From JAMHWF01 sp048500255 (GTDB taxonomy: Bacteria; Pseudomonadota; Gammaproteobacteria; Burkholderiales; Burkholderiaceae_C): 64,000 nt of DNA. Under the pieces are notes generated by a model. It was not told the origin of the DNA. It made no database searches and saw nothing but the letters and a program-made list of their open reading frames with translations. The position numbers were made by a program, and so were the translations under genes. Positions 36,521 to 47,486 of the stretch are shown here, piece after piece; position 1 is the first letter of the stretch, and every line of letters starts with the position of its first letter. Location: assembly GCA_048500255.1 (NCBI GenBank), contig JASNYH010000001.1, forward strand, positions 248,001 to 312,000, read 5' to 3'.

Positions 36521-38185
36521 TCAACCGCACAAGCCGGCCGGCGCGCCGCCGCCGCGCCCGCCCGCGGGGCGCACCAGCACCGTCGGAAAGCTCACCGGCA
36601 GCGTGTGCGGGAAGTCGCGGCTGTAGTGCAGGCCGCGGCTCTCGCGGCGCATCAGCGCCGAGCGCACGATCAGCTCGGCGCAATCGACGAGATTGCGCAG
36701 CTCGAGCAGGTCGCGGCCGACGCGGAAGTTGGCGTAGTAGTCGTCGATCTCGGCGCGCAGCAGTTCGATGCGGCGCAGCGCGCGCTCGAGGCGGCGCGTC
36801 GTGCGCACGATACCGACGTAGTTCCACATCAAGAGGCGCAGCTCGTCCCAGTTGTGCGCAATGACGACCTGCTCGTCGGCGTTCTCGACCTGGCTCTCGT
36901 CCCACGGCGGCAGCGCGGCCGCCGGAGCGCGCGCGCGCTCGGCGATGTCGGCGGCGCAGGTGCGCCCGAAGACGACGCACTCGAGCAGCGAATTGCTGGC
37001 CAGCCGGTTGGCGCCGTGCAGCCCGGTGTACGTCGTCTCGCCGACGGCGTACAGGCCCGGCACGTCGGTGCGGCCGTGCAGGTCGGTGACGATGCCGCCG
37101 CAGGTGTAGTGCGCCGCCGGCACGACGGGGATGCGGTCGCGCGCGATGTCGATGCCCAGCTTGAGGCAGCGCGCGTGGATCGTCGGGAAGTGCGACACGA
37201 GGAACTCTTCGCCGAGGTGGCGGGCGTCGAGCCAGACGTGGTCGATGCCGTGGCGCTTCATCTCGAAGTCGATGGCACGCGCCACGATGTCGCGCGGCGC
37301 CAGTTCGAGGCGGGCGTCGTGCGCCGCCATGAATCGCGTGCCGTCGGGCAGCGTGAGGTGGGCGCCCTCGCCGCGCAGCGCCTCGGAGATGAGGAAGCTG
37401 CGCTCCTGCGGGTGGTACAGGCAGGTCGGGTGGAACTGGATGAACTCCATGTTGCCCACCCGGCAGCCGGCGCGCCACGCCATCGCGATGCCGTCGCCCG
37501 TCGCCGTCTCGGGGTTGCTGGTGTAGCGGTAGACCTTGCCGACGCCGCCGGTGGCCAGCACGACGGCGGCGGCCGGCAGCGTCTCGACGCACTGGCGGTC
37601 GATGTCGAGCGCGTACACGCCGTAGCAGCGCGGCAGCTCGTCGCGCCTGAGGTGGCGCGACGTGACCACGTCGACCGCCATCCAGCGCTCGCGCAGCGTG
37701 ATGCGCGGGTGGCGCCGCACCTCGGCGAGCAGCGCATCGTGGATCGCCTTGCCGGTGGCGTCGGCCGCGTGCGCGATGCGCCGCACGGCGTGGCCGCCCT
37801 CGCGCGTGAGGTGCAGGCCGAGCGGGCCGGCGGGGTCGCTAGAGAACGGCACGCCGCGCTCGACCAGCCAGGCGACAGCGTGGGCGCTGTGCTCGGCGAT
37901 GAAGCGCGCCGTGTGCTCCTCGACCAGGCCAGCGCCGGCGTCCTGCGTGTCGCGCACGTGCGACTCGATGCTGTCGTCGGAGCCGAGCACGCCGACGATG
38001 CCGCCCTGCGCCCAGGCGGTCGCCGCCTCGTCGAGGTTGCGCTTGGCCAGCACGACGACGGGGAAGCGGTCGGCCAGGTGCAGCGCGACGGTCAACCCGG
38101 CGAGGCCGGCGCCGACGATGACGACGGGAGCCGCGTCGCCTGCCGCGGCGTCGGGGGCGGGGATCGGGGCGGCAATGGAGGTCAA
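36521..38185 (-). CDS. nadB: L-aspartate oxidase
   Basis: 554-residue FAD enzyme oxidising L-aspartate to iminoaspartate. Dinucleotide-binding IVGAGLAGLTVAL near residue 23, AATAWAQGGIVGVLGSDDS, EGGHAVRRIAHAADATG, FIQFHPTCLY, the HYTCGGIVTD segment and TGLHGANRLASNSLLECVVF are all NadB landmarks. It ends with a helical C-terminal domain. A TACAAT -10-like box lies about 35-40 bases upstream at 38226-38221. It converges on the ComFB-like gene, so nadA and nadB are not one operon. Confidence 0.95.
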   Translation of the reverse strand: MTSIAAPIPAPDAAAGDAAPVVIVGAGLAGLTVALHLADRFPVVVLAKRNLDEAATAWAQGGIVGVLGSDDSIESHVRDTQDAGAGLVEEHTARFIAEHSAHAVAWLVERGVPFSSDPAGPLGLHLTREGGHAVRRIAHAADATGKAIHDALLAEVRRHPRITLRERWMAVDVVTSRHLRRDELPRCYGVYALDIDRQCVETLPAAAVVLATGGVGKVYRYTSNPETATGDGIAMAWRAGCRVGNMEFIQFHPTCLYHPQERSFLISEALRGEGAHLTLPDGTRFMAAHDARLELAPRDIVARAIDFEMKRHGIDHVWLDARHLGEEFLVSHFPTIHARCLKLGIDIARDRIPVVPAAHYTCGGIVTDLHGRTDVPGLYAVGETTYTGLHGANRLASNSLLECVVFGRTCAADIAERARAPAAALPPWDESQVENADEQVVIAHNWDELRLLMWNYVGIVRTTRRLERALRRIELLRAEIDDYYANFRVGRDLLELRNLVDCAELIVRSALMRRESRGLHYSRDFPHTLPVSFPTVLVRPAGGRGGGAPAGLCG

Positions 38186-38305
38186 GAGCGTGACGCGGCG
38201 TCGTGGATCGGCGGCCCGGCATTGTATCGACGCAACGCCGGCGTGGGCCGCCCTCCCCTACACTGACCGACAGTCGAGGGGCGTCGCAGCCGACGAGAGG
38301 TCAGC

Positions 38306-39688
38306 ATGACGATCACGAAGAACAGCGGGGCGCCGTCACCGCAGCCCGACGGGGCCGGCGAAGGCGGCTGGGAGCCCACACGCGCACAGTCGATGATGGC
38401 GACGCAGATCATGCGCGGCGCCGACGAGGCCGAAGACGACACGACGGCGCGCGACATCGGCCGCCCGGTGGGCGACAACGTGCGCGAGCTGTTCGTCTCG
38501 TGCGGCCCGGCCGAGGCCTTGCGCCAGCAGTTCGAGATCCTGCACCCCGAGTTCATCGCGGTGCACGACGTCGGCACGGCGCTTTCGCGCAAGCTGCTGG
38601 CAGGCATCGCCGCCGCCAGCGGGCGCAGCGTGCAGAGGCTCGTGATCCGCCGCCAGGGCTACGGCACGCCGCTGGCGACGCTCGAGTTCATCGAATGGCC
38701 CACGGCGCAAGGCACGGCGCTGCGTCTGTACACGACGGAGGCGGATGCCGACACGGCATCGCGCGCCGCGTTGGCGATGATGCTGCTGGCGCACAGCCAG
38801 CTCGGCGTGATGCTGGTCGGCGACCTGCCGGTACACGCGCTGACGACGGCGCTGCAGCCGCTGCAGCAGGCGCTCGCGCGCGGGCCGTGGCCGAACCGCC
38901 ACCTGCTGATGCTGCCGCTGTCGTCGGCCAGCGCCGTCGCTGCGCAGAGCGCGCACCTGTCCGGCCCGAGCGGCGTGACGGTGCGAACGACGCCGCAGGT
39001 GCAGCGCCCGGCGCAAGCCTGGGGCTTCATCAGCGCGACGTGGAACCAGATGCACGACAGCGACGCGGCGCGCGGCATGCAACTGCCGGGCGTGGCCGCG
39101 GGGCCGGCAGCGGCGGGACCAGCGGTGACGCCGACGGCTCCGGCGGCTGTTCCGGGGGCGCCTCAGGCCGGCCCGGTGTCGCCATTGGCGGCGGCGCAGG
39201 CGGCATTGGCCGCCGCCACGGCGCCCGTCGCCGCCCCGGCCTCGCCGCCGGCCGCTGCGCCGGTGACGCCGCTGCCGATGCGCCCGATGCCCGCCGTGCC
39301 CGGCCCCGGCGCCGCGCCGCGCGGCCTCGACGATGTGCTCGTCGACCACGTCGGCCGCCTCGTCAAGCTCAACGGCATGCTGGCCTGCGCCGTGTTCGAC
39401 ACGGCCACGTCACGCCTGCGCGCCCACGCCGGCACGGCCTTCGACGGCGAGCGCCTCGCGCATCAGGGGCGTGCGCTGATCGACGCTGCGCGCCGCAGCG
39501 CCGACGGCCTCGGTGTCCCGCCCGGAACGCCGGAGACGACGCTGACGCTGGCCGCGCACCATGTCATGCTGCGCCCGATCGCGCGCCACCCCGATCTGGC
39601 CTTGATCGCCGTCTTCGACGCGCGCATCGCCAACCTCACTCTGGTGCGCCTGCAAATCCAAAGGCACGACGAGGACTTCGCCCCGTAA
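38306..39688 (+). CDS. Uncharacterised protein, possible Roadblock-like C-terminus
   Basis: 460 residues. Start at 38306 with AGAGG upstream. Residues 60-215 form an alpha/beta region (ALRQQFEILHPEFIAVHDV, DTASRAALAMMLLAHSQLGV); 265-345 is a Pro/Ala low-complexity linker; 345-460 (LDDVLVDHVGRLVKLNGMLACAV, ARHPDLALIAVFDARIANLTL) is reminiscent of Roadblock/LC7 domains, which often bind small GTPases, but similarity is weak. I do not recognise the family and no function is offered. It is divergent from nadB and followed by two strong hairpins, so it is transcribed alone. Confidence 0.55.
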   Translation: MTITKNSGAPSPQPDGAGEGGWEPTRAQSMMATQIMRGADEAEDDTTARDIGRPVGDNVRELFVSCGPAEALRQQFEILHPEFIAVHDVGTALSRKLLAGIAAASGRSVQRLVIRRQGYGTPLATLEFIEWPTAQGTALRLYTTEADADTASRAALAMMLLAHSQLGVMLVGDLPVHALTTALQPLQQALARGPWPNRHLLMLPLSSASAVAAQSAHLSGPSGVTVRTTPQVQRPAQAWGFISATWNQMHDSDAARGMQLPGVAAGPAAAGPAVTPTAPAAVPGAPQAGPVSPLAAAQAALAAATAPVAAPASPPAAAPVTPLPMRPMPAVPGPGAAPRGLDDVLVDHVGRLVKLNGMLACAVFDTATSRLRAHAGTAFDGERLAHQGRALIDAARRSADGLGVPPGTPETTLTLAAHHVMLRPIARHPDLALIAVFDARIANLTLVRLQIQRHDEDFAP

Positions 39689-39689
39689 A

Positions 39690-39715
39690 GCCGCGAGCCC
39701 CTGCGGGCTCGCGGC
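39690..39715 (+). terminator. Hairpin after the 38.3-39.7 kb gene
   Basis: GCCGCGAGCCC and GGGCTCGCGGC pair over 11 bp with loop CTGC, starting one base after the stop of the plus-strand gene. There is no T-run after it (CGGGGCGAAGG), so it may be Rho-assisted or a 3' stabilising stem. It works in either direction between two convergent genes. Confidence 0.55.
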
Positions 39716-39725
39716 CGGGGCGAAG

Positions 39726-39751
39726 GCCAGCCCGCTTGCAAGCGGGCTGGC
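39726..39751. terminator. Perfect 26-bp palindrome between convergent genes
   Basis: GCCAGCCCGCTTG followed directly by CAAGCGGGCTGGC, a perfect 26-bp palindrome, 35 bases beyond the clpB stop. Between two convergent genes it is best read as a bidirectional terminator or a binding site; again no T-run follows. It differs in sequence from the hairpin just before it. Confidence 0.5.
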
Positions 39752-39786
39752 AAGGAAGACCAGCGAAGCCTCGTTCCCCTGCGGGC

Positions 39787-42384
<2,598 letters not shown>

Positions 42385-42404
42385 GAAGTCCTCCGTTGCC
42401 GGCG

Positions 42405-42433
42405 TACTTGGGTGGCGATGCGGGGATTTCAAG
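42405..42433 (-). promoter_or_regulatory. Sigma-32-type heat-shock promoter for clpB
   Basis: On the minus strand CTTGAAA (42433-42427) exactly matches the sigma-32 -35 core, followed after 14 bases by CCCAAGTA (42412-42405), which resembles the CCCCAT-type -10. The predicted start near 42398 is 14 bases above the clpB ATG. Position and family logic fit well; the -10 box is imperfect and it is not tested. Confidence 0.6.
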
Positions 42434-42474
42434 CCAGCCCGCGCGGCCGTGCCTTGCGACGGCGCAAGCCGGCT

Positions 42475-42864
42475 TCAGCCGAACCAGGCGCGGGCGATCG
42501 CCGTGCCGAGCGCCGCGCAGGCCAGCGCGCCGCCGACATGCGCCAACGAGTGAGCCGCGGCCCAGCCCCATTGGGCGCGCGCGACCATCGCCAGCGACTC
42601 GGCCGAGAACGCCGAGAACGTCGTGAAACCGCCGAGCAGACCGGTCAGCAGCAGCAGGCGCGGCCAGTCGGCGGCGCTGCCTTCGAGCCAGACGAGCAGA
42701 AAGCCGATCGCCAGGCCGCCGGTGCAGTTGACGAACAGCGTGCCGAGCGGAAAGCCCTGCCACAGGCCGTTGAGCGCCACGCCGGCGAGCCAGCGCAGCA
42801 CGGCGCCGATGGCGGCCCCGCTGGCGACGGCGAGCATCTGCAGCGCCGGCGCCGTGGTCGTCAC
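42475..42864 (-). CDS. crcB: Fluoride channel FluC/CrcB
   Basis: 129 residues, four hydrophobic helices, GALLRW-type start (AAIGAVLRWLAGVALNGLW), FPLGTLFVNCTGGLAIGFLL and LLGGFTTFSAFSAESL, the classic FluC signature with the phenylalanine box and the sodium-site loop. It exports fluoride as an antiparallel homodimer. The ATG overlaps the moaE stop by four bases. I see no fluoride riboswitch, which would be impossible to place here because the gene is coupled to moaE. It lies 90 bases upstream of clpB, on the same strand. Confidence 0.93.
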   Translation of the reverse strand: MTTTAPALQMLAVASGAAIGAVLRWLAGVALNGLWQGFPLGTLFVNCTGGLAIGFLLVWLEGSAADWPRLLLLTGLLGGFTTFSAFSAESLAMVARAQWGWAAAHSLAHVGGALACAALGTAIARAWFG

Positions 42865-43346
42865 GGCGCGGCGTTCCCGACAGCGATACCCCAGCGGCGC
42901 AGCGCCTCGTCGTCGGCGAGGCGCGCATCCACCCAGCGCGCCTGGCCGTCGGGCGTCGTTTCCTTCTTCCAGAACGGCGCCTGCGTCTTGAGGTAGTCCA
43001 TGAGGAACTCGCAGGCCTGGAAGGCTTCGCCGCGGTGCGCCGCCGTGACGGCGACCATCACGATCTGGTCGCCGGGATGCAGCAGGCCGACGCGGTGGAT
43101 CACGCGCGCGCCGCGGATGAAGAAGCGCTCGAAGGCGCGATCGATCATGGCCTCGATCGCGCGCTCCGTCATGCCGGGATAGTGCTCGAGCTCCATCGCG
43201 CTCACGGCGCTGCCTTCGCTGCCGGCACGCACCGTGCCGACGAAGCTGGCGACGGCGCCGACGTCGAGGTCGGCGGCGCGCAGTGCGGCGACTTCGGCCG
43301 CGAGGTCGAAGTCGGAGGTCTGGATCGTCACGCGCGGTGCGCTCAT
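42861..43346 (-). CDS. moaE: Molybdopterin synthase catalytic subunit MoaE
   Basis: 161 residues. Typical MoaE motifs: VGAVASFVGTVRAGSEG, MELEHYPGMTERAIEAM, RVGLLHPGDQIVMVAVTAAHR and KTQAPFWKKETTPDG with the conserved catalytic lysines. MoaE works with the thiocarboxylated MoaD to convert cyclic pyranopterin monophosphate into molybdopterin. The moaD-moeA-mobB genes are 700 bases away on the same strand, with a plus-strand lipoprotein gene in between; crcB follows by ATGA overlap. Confidence 0.93.
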   Translation of the reverse strand: MSAPRVTIQTSDFDLAAEVAALRAADLDVGAVASFVGTVRAGSEGSAVSAMELEHYPGMTERAIEAMIDRAFERFFIRGARVIHRVGLLHPGDQIVMVAVTAAHRGEAFQACEFLMDYLKTQAPFWKKETTPDGQARWVDARLADDEALRRWGIAVGNAAP

Positions 43347-43485
43347 GGGACTATTGTCGCAGCCCGCACGGGGCCGCGCGCGATGCCGCCGCGGCCCGGC
43401 ACGCATGAACCTGGGGGAGTCGGCCGAACGGTCGATAGTGCGGCGGCCGACGGCTCGCGACACTGCGCCGCGTTCAGTCAACCGC

Positions 43486-43938
43486 ATGTCCCACACCATG
43501 TACCACCGCTCGAAGATCGCCCTCGCCGCGCTCGCCGTCGCCCTCGCCCTTGCCGCCTGCGGCGGCAGCGAAGAAGACGATTCCTCCTCCTACGCACCGG
43601 AAGCCAGTGCTTCGCTGACGGGCAGCTGGTACAGCAGCTCGGTGAAGGCGCGCTGGGATTTCGGCTCCACCGGCTCCGGCCTGCTGATGCAGGGATCCAT
43701 CGACGGCACCGCGTGCCGCCTCACCTGGGTCGACTACACGCTCGACGCGGCGAACAGCCGCGTCACCTACTACATCACGCGCGCAATGGGCACCGGCGTC
43801 GACAACAGCTATGACAGCGGTCCGGTGCGCGAAGGCCCTTACACGATGGGCTACACGCTCAGCGGCAACAGCGTGACGCTCGGCGCCGGCACCTACAGCC
43901 GCAGTTCGACCCGGCCTGCCGGATGCGAAAGCGCCTGA
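43486..43938 (+). CDS. Small lipoprotein of unknown function
   Basis: 150 residues from ATG 43486 (or 146 from the ATG at 43498). The start MSHTMYHRSKIALAALAVAL-A-L-A-A-C-G-G is a textbook lipoprotein signal with lipobox LAAC, followed by a short acidic-serine linker (EEDDSSS) and a soluble domain with SLTGSWYSSSVKARWDFGS, resembling a small beta-rich exported lipoprotein. I cannot name the family. The gene stands on the plus strand between moaE and moaD, which run the other way, so it interrupts a cluster that is usually continuous. Confidence 0.75.
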   Translation: MSHTMYHRSKIALAALAVALALAACGGSEEDDSSSYAPEASASLTGSWYSSSVKARWDFGSTGSGLLMQGSIDGTACRLTWVDYTLDAANSRVTYYITRAMGTGVDNSYDSGPVREGPYTMGYTLSGNSVTLGAGTYSRSSTRPAGCESA

Positions 43939-44029
43939 CGGCGCAACGCCGCGTCCGTGCCACGGGGCACGCTCTTGAACCCCGCGCTCGTGTGCACGGT
44001 AGCCCGCGCACGGGCCGCGGCTCGCTGCC

Positions 44030-44281
44030 TCAGCCGCCCGTCACCGGCGGGAAGAACGCCACCTCGGCGCCGTCATCCACGGTCGCCGACTCGTCGGCGA
44101 TGGCCTGATTCAGCGCGGCGCGCACCGCGCGGCCGCGGCCCAGCGCGGCGGCGTGTGCGGCGCTGCTCGCGACCAGCCGCTCGCGCAGAGCTCCCAGCGT
44201 GATCGGCGCGTCGAGCGCCAGCATCTCGCTCGGGCCGAGCGCCTCGCGCAGCGAGGCGAAGTAGCGCACCGTGATCGTCAT
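44030..44281 (-). CDS. moaD: Molybdopterin synthase sulfur carrier MoaD
   Basis: 83-residue ubiquitin-like protein. Start MTITVRYFASLREALG and the C-terminal FFPPVTGG with the diglycine that is thiocarboxylated by MoeB are diagnostic. The ATG overlaps the preceding moeA stop (ATGA), so synthesis is coupled to MoeA. It pairs with MoaE encoded 700 bases downstream. Confidence 0.94.
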   Translation of the reverse strand: MTITVRYFASLREALGPSEMLALDAPITLGALRERLVASSAAHAAALGRGRAVRAALNQAIADESATVDDGAEVAFFPPVTGG

Positions 44282-45510
44282 GACATCAGTTCGGAGAACG
44301 GCAGGAAGCGTACCGCATCGCCGCGCGCGATCGCCTGCGACGGCGGGTTGTCGACGAGGCCGTCGGCCCACACGGCCGACGTGAGCACGCCCGAGCTCTG
44401 GTTGGCGAAGAGTTCGAGCTCGCCGGCGCCGTTGAGCCGCGCGCGCAGGAACTCGCGGCGCCGGTCGGGCCGCGGCCAGTCGAAGGCCGCCTTCAGCGCG
44501 ACGGCGCGCGGCGCCGTGTCGGCCATGCCGAGCAGACGCCGCAGCAGCGGGCGCACGACGAGCAGGAAGGTGACGAAGCTCGACACCGGATTGCCGGGCA
44601 GCCCGAGCAGCAGCGTCTCGCGCGCCGCGCCGTCGTTGCGGATCGCGCCGAAGGCCAGCGGCTTGCCCGGCTTGATCGCCATCTGCCACAGGTCGATGCG
44701 GCCCTCGGCCTGCGCTGCGGGGCGCAGGTGGTCCTCCTCGCCGACCGACACGCCGCCGCTGGTGAGGATCAGGTCATGGCCGACCGCCGCGCTGCGCAGC
44801 GCGGCGCGCGTGGCATCGAGGCGATCGGGCACGATGCCGCAGTCGGTGACTTCGCAGCCGGCCTGTTGCAGCAGGCCGCGCAGCGTGTAGCGGTTGGAGT
44901 TGTAGATCGCGCCCGGCCGCAGCAGCTCGGGCGGCGTCTCGTCCGGCATCGCGAGTTCGTCGCCGGTCGAGAACAGCGCGACGCGCGGGCGGCGCATCAC
45001 CATCAGGCGTGCGGCGCCGACCGATGCCGCCAACCCGAGCGCCTGCGGCCCGAGGCGCACGCCGGCCGCCAGCACGACGCTGCGGGCGCGCACGTCTTCG
45101 CCGCGGCGGCGGATCCATTGGCCGGGTTCGGGCACGGTGTCGATGCGCACGCGGCCGTCGTCCAGCGCCGTGCATTGCTCCTGCATCACGACGGCATCGG
45201 CCCCCGCCGGTACTTGAGCCCCGGTGAAGATGCGCGCCGCGCTGCCCTCGGCCAGCGCAGCACCGACGACGCCCGCCGGGATGCGCTGCGTGACCGGCAG
45301 CACGGCGCCGGCGGCCGGCACGTCGGCACGACGCAGCGCATAGCCGTCCATCGACGTGTTGTCGGCCGGCGGCACGTCGAGCGCCGAGCGCACGTCGGCC
45401 GCGAGCACGCGGCCGAGCGCGTCGAACGTGGCGAGCGGCTCGCTCTCAGTCGCCGGCAGCGGCGCGACCGCGGCCAGCAGCCTCGACAGCGCCTCGTCCA
45501 GCGTCAGCAT
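44278..45510 (-). CDS. moeA: Molybdopterin molybdenumtransferase MoeA (first copy)
   Basis: 410 residues from the ATG at 45510 (a further in-frame ATG at 45543 would overlap mobB more). Motifs: ADNTSMDGYALR near residue 61, RIFTGAQVPAGADAVVMQEQ, LFSTGDELAMPDE, NSNRYTLRGLLQQAG, LILTSGGVSVGEEDHLRPA and GLPGNPVSSFVTFLLVVRP. It inserts molybdate into adenylylated molybdopterin. The stop overlaps moaD; the start lies inside the end of mobB. A second, divergent MoeA is at 60.3 kb. Confidence 0.92.
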   Translation of the reverse strand: MLTLDEALSRLLAAVAPLPATESEPLATFDALGRVLAADVRSALDVPPADNTSMDGYALRRADVPAAGAVLPVTQRIPAGVVGAALAEGSAARIFTGAQVPAGADAVVMQEQCTALDDGRVRIDTVPEPGQWIRRRGEDVRARSVVLAAGVRLGPQALGLAASVGAARLMVMRRPRVALFSTGDELAMPDETPPELLRPGAIYNSNRYTLRGLLQQAGCEVTDCGIVPDRLDATRAALRSAAVGHDLILTSGGVSVGEEDHLRPAAQAEGRIDLWQMAIKPGKPLAFGAIRNDGAARETLLLGLPGNPVSSFVTFLLVVRPLLRRLLGMADTAPRAVALKAAFDWPRPDRRREFLRARLNGAGELELFANQSSGVLTSAVWADGLVDNPPSQAIARGDAVRFLPFSELMS

Positions 45511-46045
45511 CGGCGCCTTCGTAGAGCGGGGAGACGTAGTCATAGCGGGAGGCCGTCTGCATCAGGTACGCCGCCACGGCAGCGGCGTCGTTGAGGTCGA
45601 GCACCGGCAGCGTTGTCGGCGCCGGCAGCCGCTCGGCGCTGTCGGTGGCGATCGCGACGACGCGCGGGTCGTTGGGATACTGCGCCGGCTTGCCGGCGTC
45701 GGCGCGCCACACCTCGACCTTGGGGATGTCGCTGGTCTTGAAGCCCTCGACGAGCACCCAGTCGCAGTCGTAGAGCTCGGCGATCAGCTGGTGCACCGTC
45801 GGCTCGATGAGCACCTCGAACTCGCGGATCTTGGCGAGCCGCCGGTTCGAGGCGACGACGACTTCGAACGCGCCCGCCTCGCGGTGGCGAAACGAGTCCT
45901 TGCCCGGATGGTCGATGTCGAACTTGTGGTGGGCGTGCTTGACGACGGACACGCGCTGGCCCGACAGCCGCAAATGGCCGATCAGCTGCTCGACCAGCGT
46001 GGTCTTGCCCGACCCGGAGAACCCGGAAAACCCGACGACCTTCAT
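45446..46045 (-). CDS. mobB: MobB-type molybdopterin-guanine dinucleotide biosynthesis protein
   Basis: 199 residues. P-loop FSGFSGSGKTTLVEQLI at the start, VVKHAHHKFDIDHPGKDSFR with the conserved histidines, and WVLVEGFKTSDIPKVEVWR are MobB marks. MobB is a GTP-binding adaptor that supports MobA in making bis-MGD cofactor. It lies 16 bases after thrC and overlaps the start region of moeA by 65 bases, unusual in length; the extra C-terminal 25 or so residues (GADADAGRGAVEAAGRGRAA) look like read-through into moeA. Confidence 0.85.
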   Translation of the reverse strand: MKVVGFSGFSGSGKTTLVEQLIGHLRLSGQRVSVVKHAHHKFDIDHPGKDSFRHREAGAFEVVVASNRRLAKIREFEVLIEPTVHQLIAELYDCDWVLVEGFKTSDIPKVEVWRADAGKPAQYPNDPRVVAIATDSAERLPAPTTLPVLDLNDAAAVAAYLMQTASRYDYVSPLYEGADADAGRGAVEAAGRGRAAAGD

Positions 46046-46061
46046 CCCTGCACTCGTCTTT

Positions 46062-47486
46062 TCATGCGGCGCAATTGTCGGCGATGTAGCGCTTGACACG
46101 CTCGACATCGGCCGGCATCACCGTGCAGCGCTTGGGGAGTTGCTCGATGCCCGCTAGCGACGCGGGCCGCGGCGGCTCGCGGCCGATCGCCTCGACGATG
46201 GTGGCGGCGAACTTGGCCGGTTGCGCCGTCTCGAGCACGATCATCGGCACGCCCGGCTCCACGTGCTCGCGCGCGACCTTGACGCCGTCGGCCGTGTGCG
46301 GGTCGACGAGCACGCCGTGGCGCTGCCATTCGCCGCGGATCGTCGACAGCCGGTCGGCGTGCGTGCTGCGCCCCGACGCGAAGCCGAAGCCTGCGACGCG
46401 CGCGAACTCGTCGCTGCGCAGCGCGAAGGCGCCCTGGCGCTCGACGTCGTGCCCGAACAGCTGGCGCACGCGCGCGCCGTCGCGGCCGAGCAGGTCGAAC
46501 ACGAAACGCTCGAAGTTCGACGCCTTCGAGATGTCCATCGACGGGCTCGAGGTCTCGTGCGTCTCGGCGCCCTTGCGCACCCGATAGGTGCCGGTGCGGA
46601 AGAACTCGTCGAGCACGTCGTTCTCGTTGGTCGCGGCGACGAGGCGGCGGATCGGCAGGCCCATCATGCGCGCCACGTGGCCGGCGCAGATGTTGCCGAA
46701 GTTGCCGGACGGCACGGTGAAGCTGACCTGCTCGTCGTTCGATCTCGTCGCCCTGAAGAAACCGGCAAAGTAGTAGACGACCTGCGCGAGCAGCCGCGCC
46801 CAGTTGATCGAGTTGACGGTGCCGATGCGCCAGCGGCGCTTGAACTCGAGGTCGTTGCTGACGGCCTTGACGATGTCCTGGCAGTCGTCGAACACGCCTT
46901 CGATGGCGATGTTGTGGATGTTGGCATCCTGCAGGCTGAACATCTGCGCCTGCTGGAACGGGCTCATGCGGCCGTGCGGCGACAGCATGAAGACGCGCAG
47001 TCCGCGCTTGCCGCGCATCGCGTACTCGGCCGCGCCGCCGGTGTCGCCCGAGGTCGCGCCGAGGATGTTGAGCTCTTCGCCGCGGCGGCCGAGCTCGTAC
47101 TCGAACAGCGCGCCGAGCAGTTGCATCGCGATGTCCTTGAACGCGAGCGTCGGGCCGTTGGACAGACCTTCGATCCACAGGCCATCACCGAGGGCCTCGA
47201 GCGGCGTCACCTCGGCCGAGCCGAACACGTCGGCGCTGTAGGTGCGCGCGACGAGGCGACGCAGGTCGGCGGGCGGGATGTCGTCGATGTACAGCGACAG
47301 CACCTCGAACGCGAGATCGGCGTACGACAGGCCGCGCCAGCGCGCGAGCGTCGCCGCGTCGACCTTCGGATAGGCCTCGGGCAGGTACAGGCCGCCGTCG
47401 GGCGCCAAGCCCTCGAGCAGGATCTCGCTGAAGGCGCGCGGCGCGCGGCCGTCGCCGGCCACGCCGCGCGTGCTGACGTACTTCAA
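46062..47486 (-). CDS. thrC: Threonine synthase
   Basis: 474-residue PLP enzyme of threonine synthesis, the YeaZ-free long bacterial form. The start is a TTG (MKYVSTRGVAGDG when read from the codon after the TGA overlap), which overlaps the hom TGA (tTGA). PLP lysine in NGPTLAFKDIAMQLLG near residue 110, LGATSGDTGGAAEYAMRG with the phosphate loop, and VPSGNFGNICAGHVARMMGLP confirm ThrC. It follows hom directly, giving alaA-hom-thrC. Confidence 0.95.
   Translation of the reverse strand: MKYVSTRGVAGDGRAPRAFSEILLEGLAPDGGLYLPEAYPKVDAATLARWRGLSYADLAFEVLSLYIDDIPPADLRRLVARTYSADVFGSAEVTPLEALGDGLWIEGLSNGPTLAFKDIAMQLLGALFEYELGRRGEELNILGATSGDTGGAAEYAMRGKRGLRVFMLSPHGRMSPFQQAQMFSLQDANIHNIAIEGVFDDCQDIVKAVSNDLEFKRRWRIGTVNSINWARLLAQVVYYFAGFFRATRSNDEQVSFTVPSGNFGNICAGHVARMMGLPIRRLVAATNENDVLDEFFRTGTYRVRKGAETHETSSPSMDISKASNFERFVFDLLGRDGARVRQLFGHDVERQGAFALRSDEFARVAGFGFASGRSTHADRLSTIRGEWQRHGVLVDPHTADGVKVAREHVEPGVPMIVLETAQPAKFAATIVEAIGREPPRPASLAGIEQLPKRCTVMPADVERVKRYIADNCAA

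Noticed and set aside
42475..42864. Fluoride riboswitch for crcB
   Set aside because: The crcB start overlaps moaE, leaving no leader space, and no conserved riboswitch core is visible nearby.
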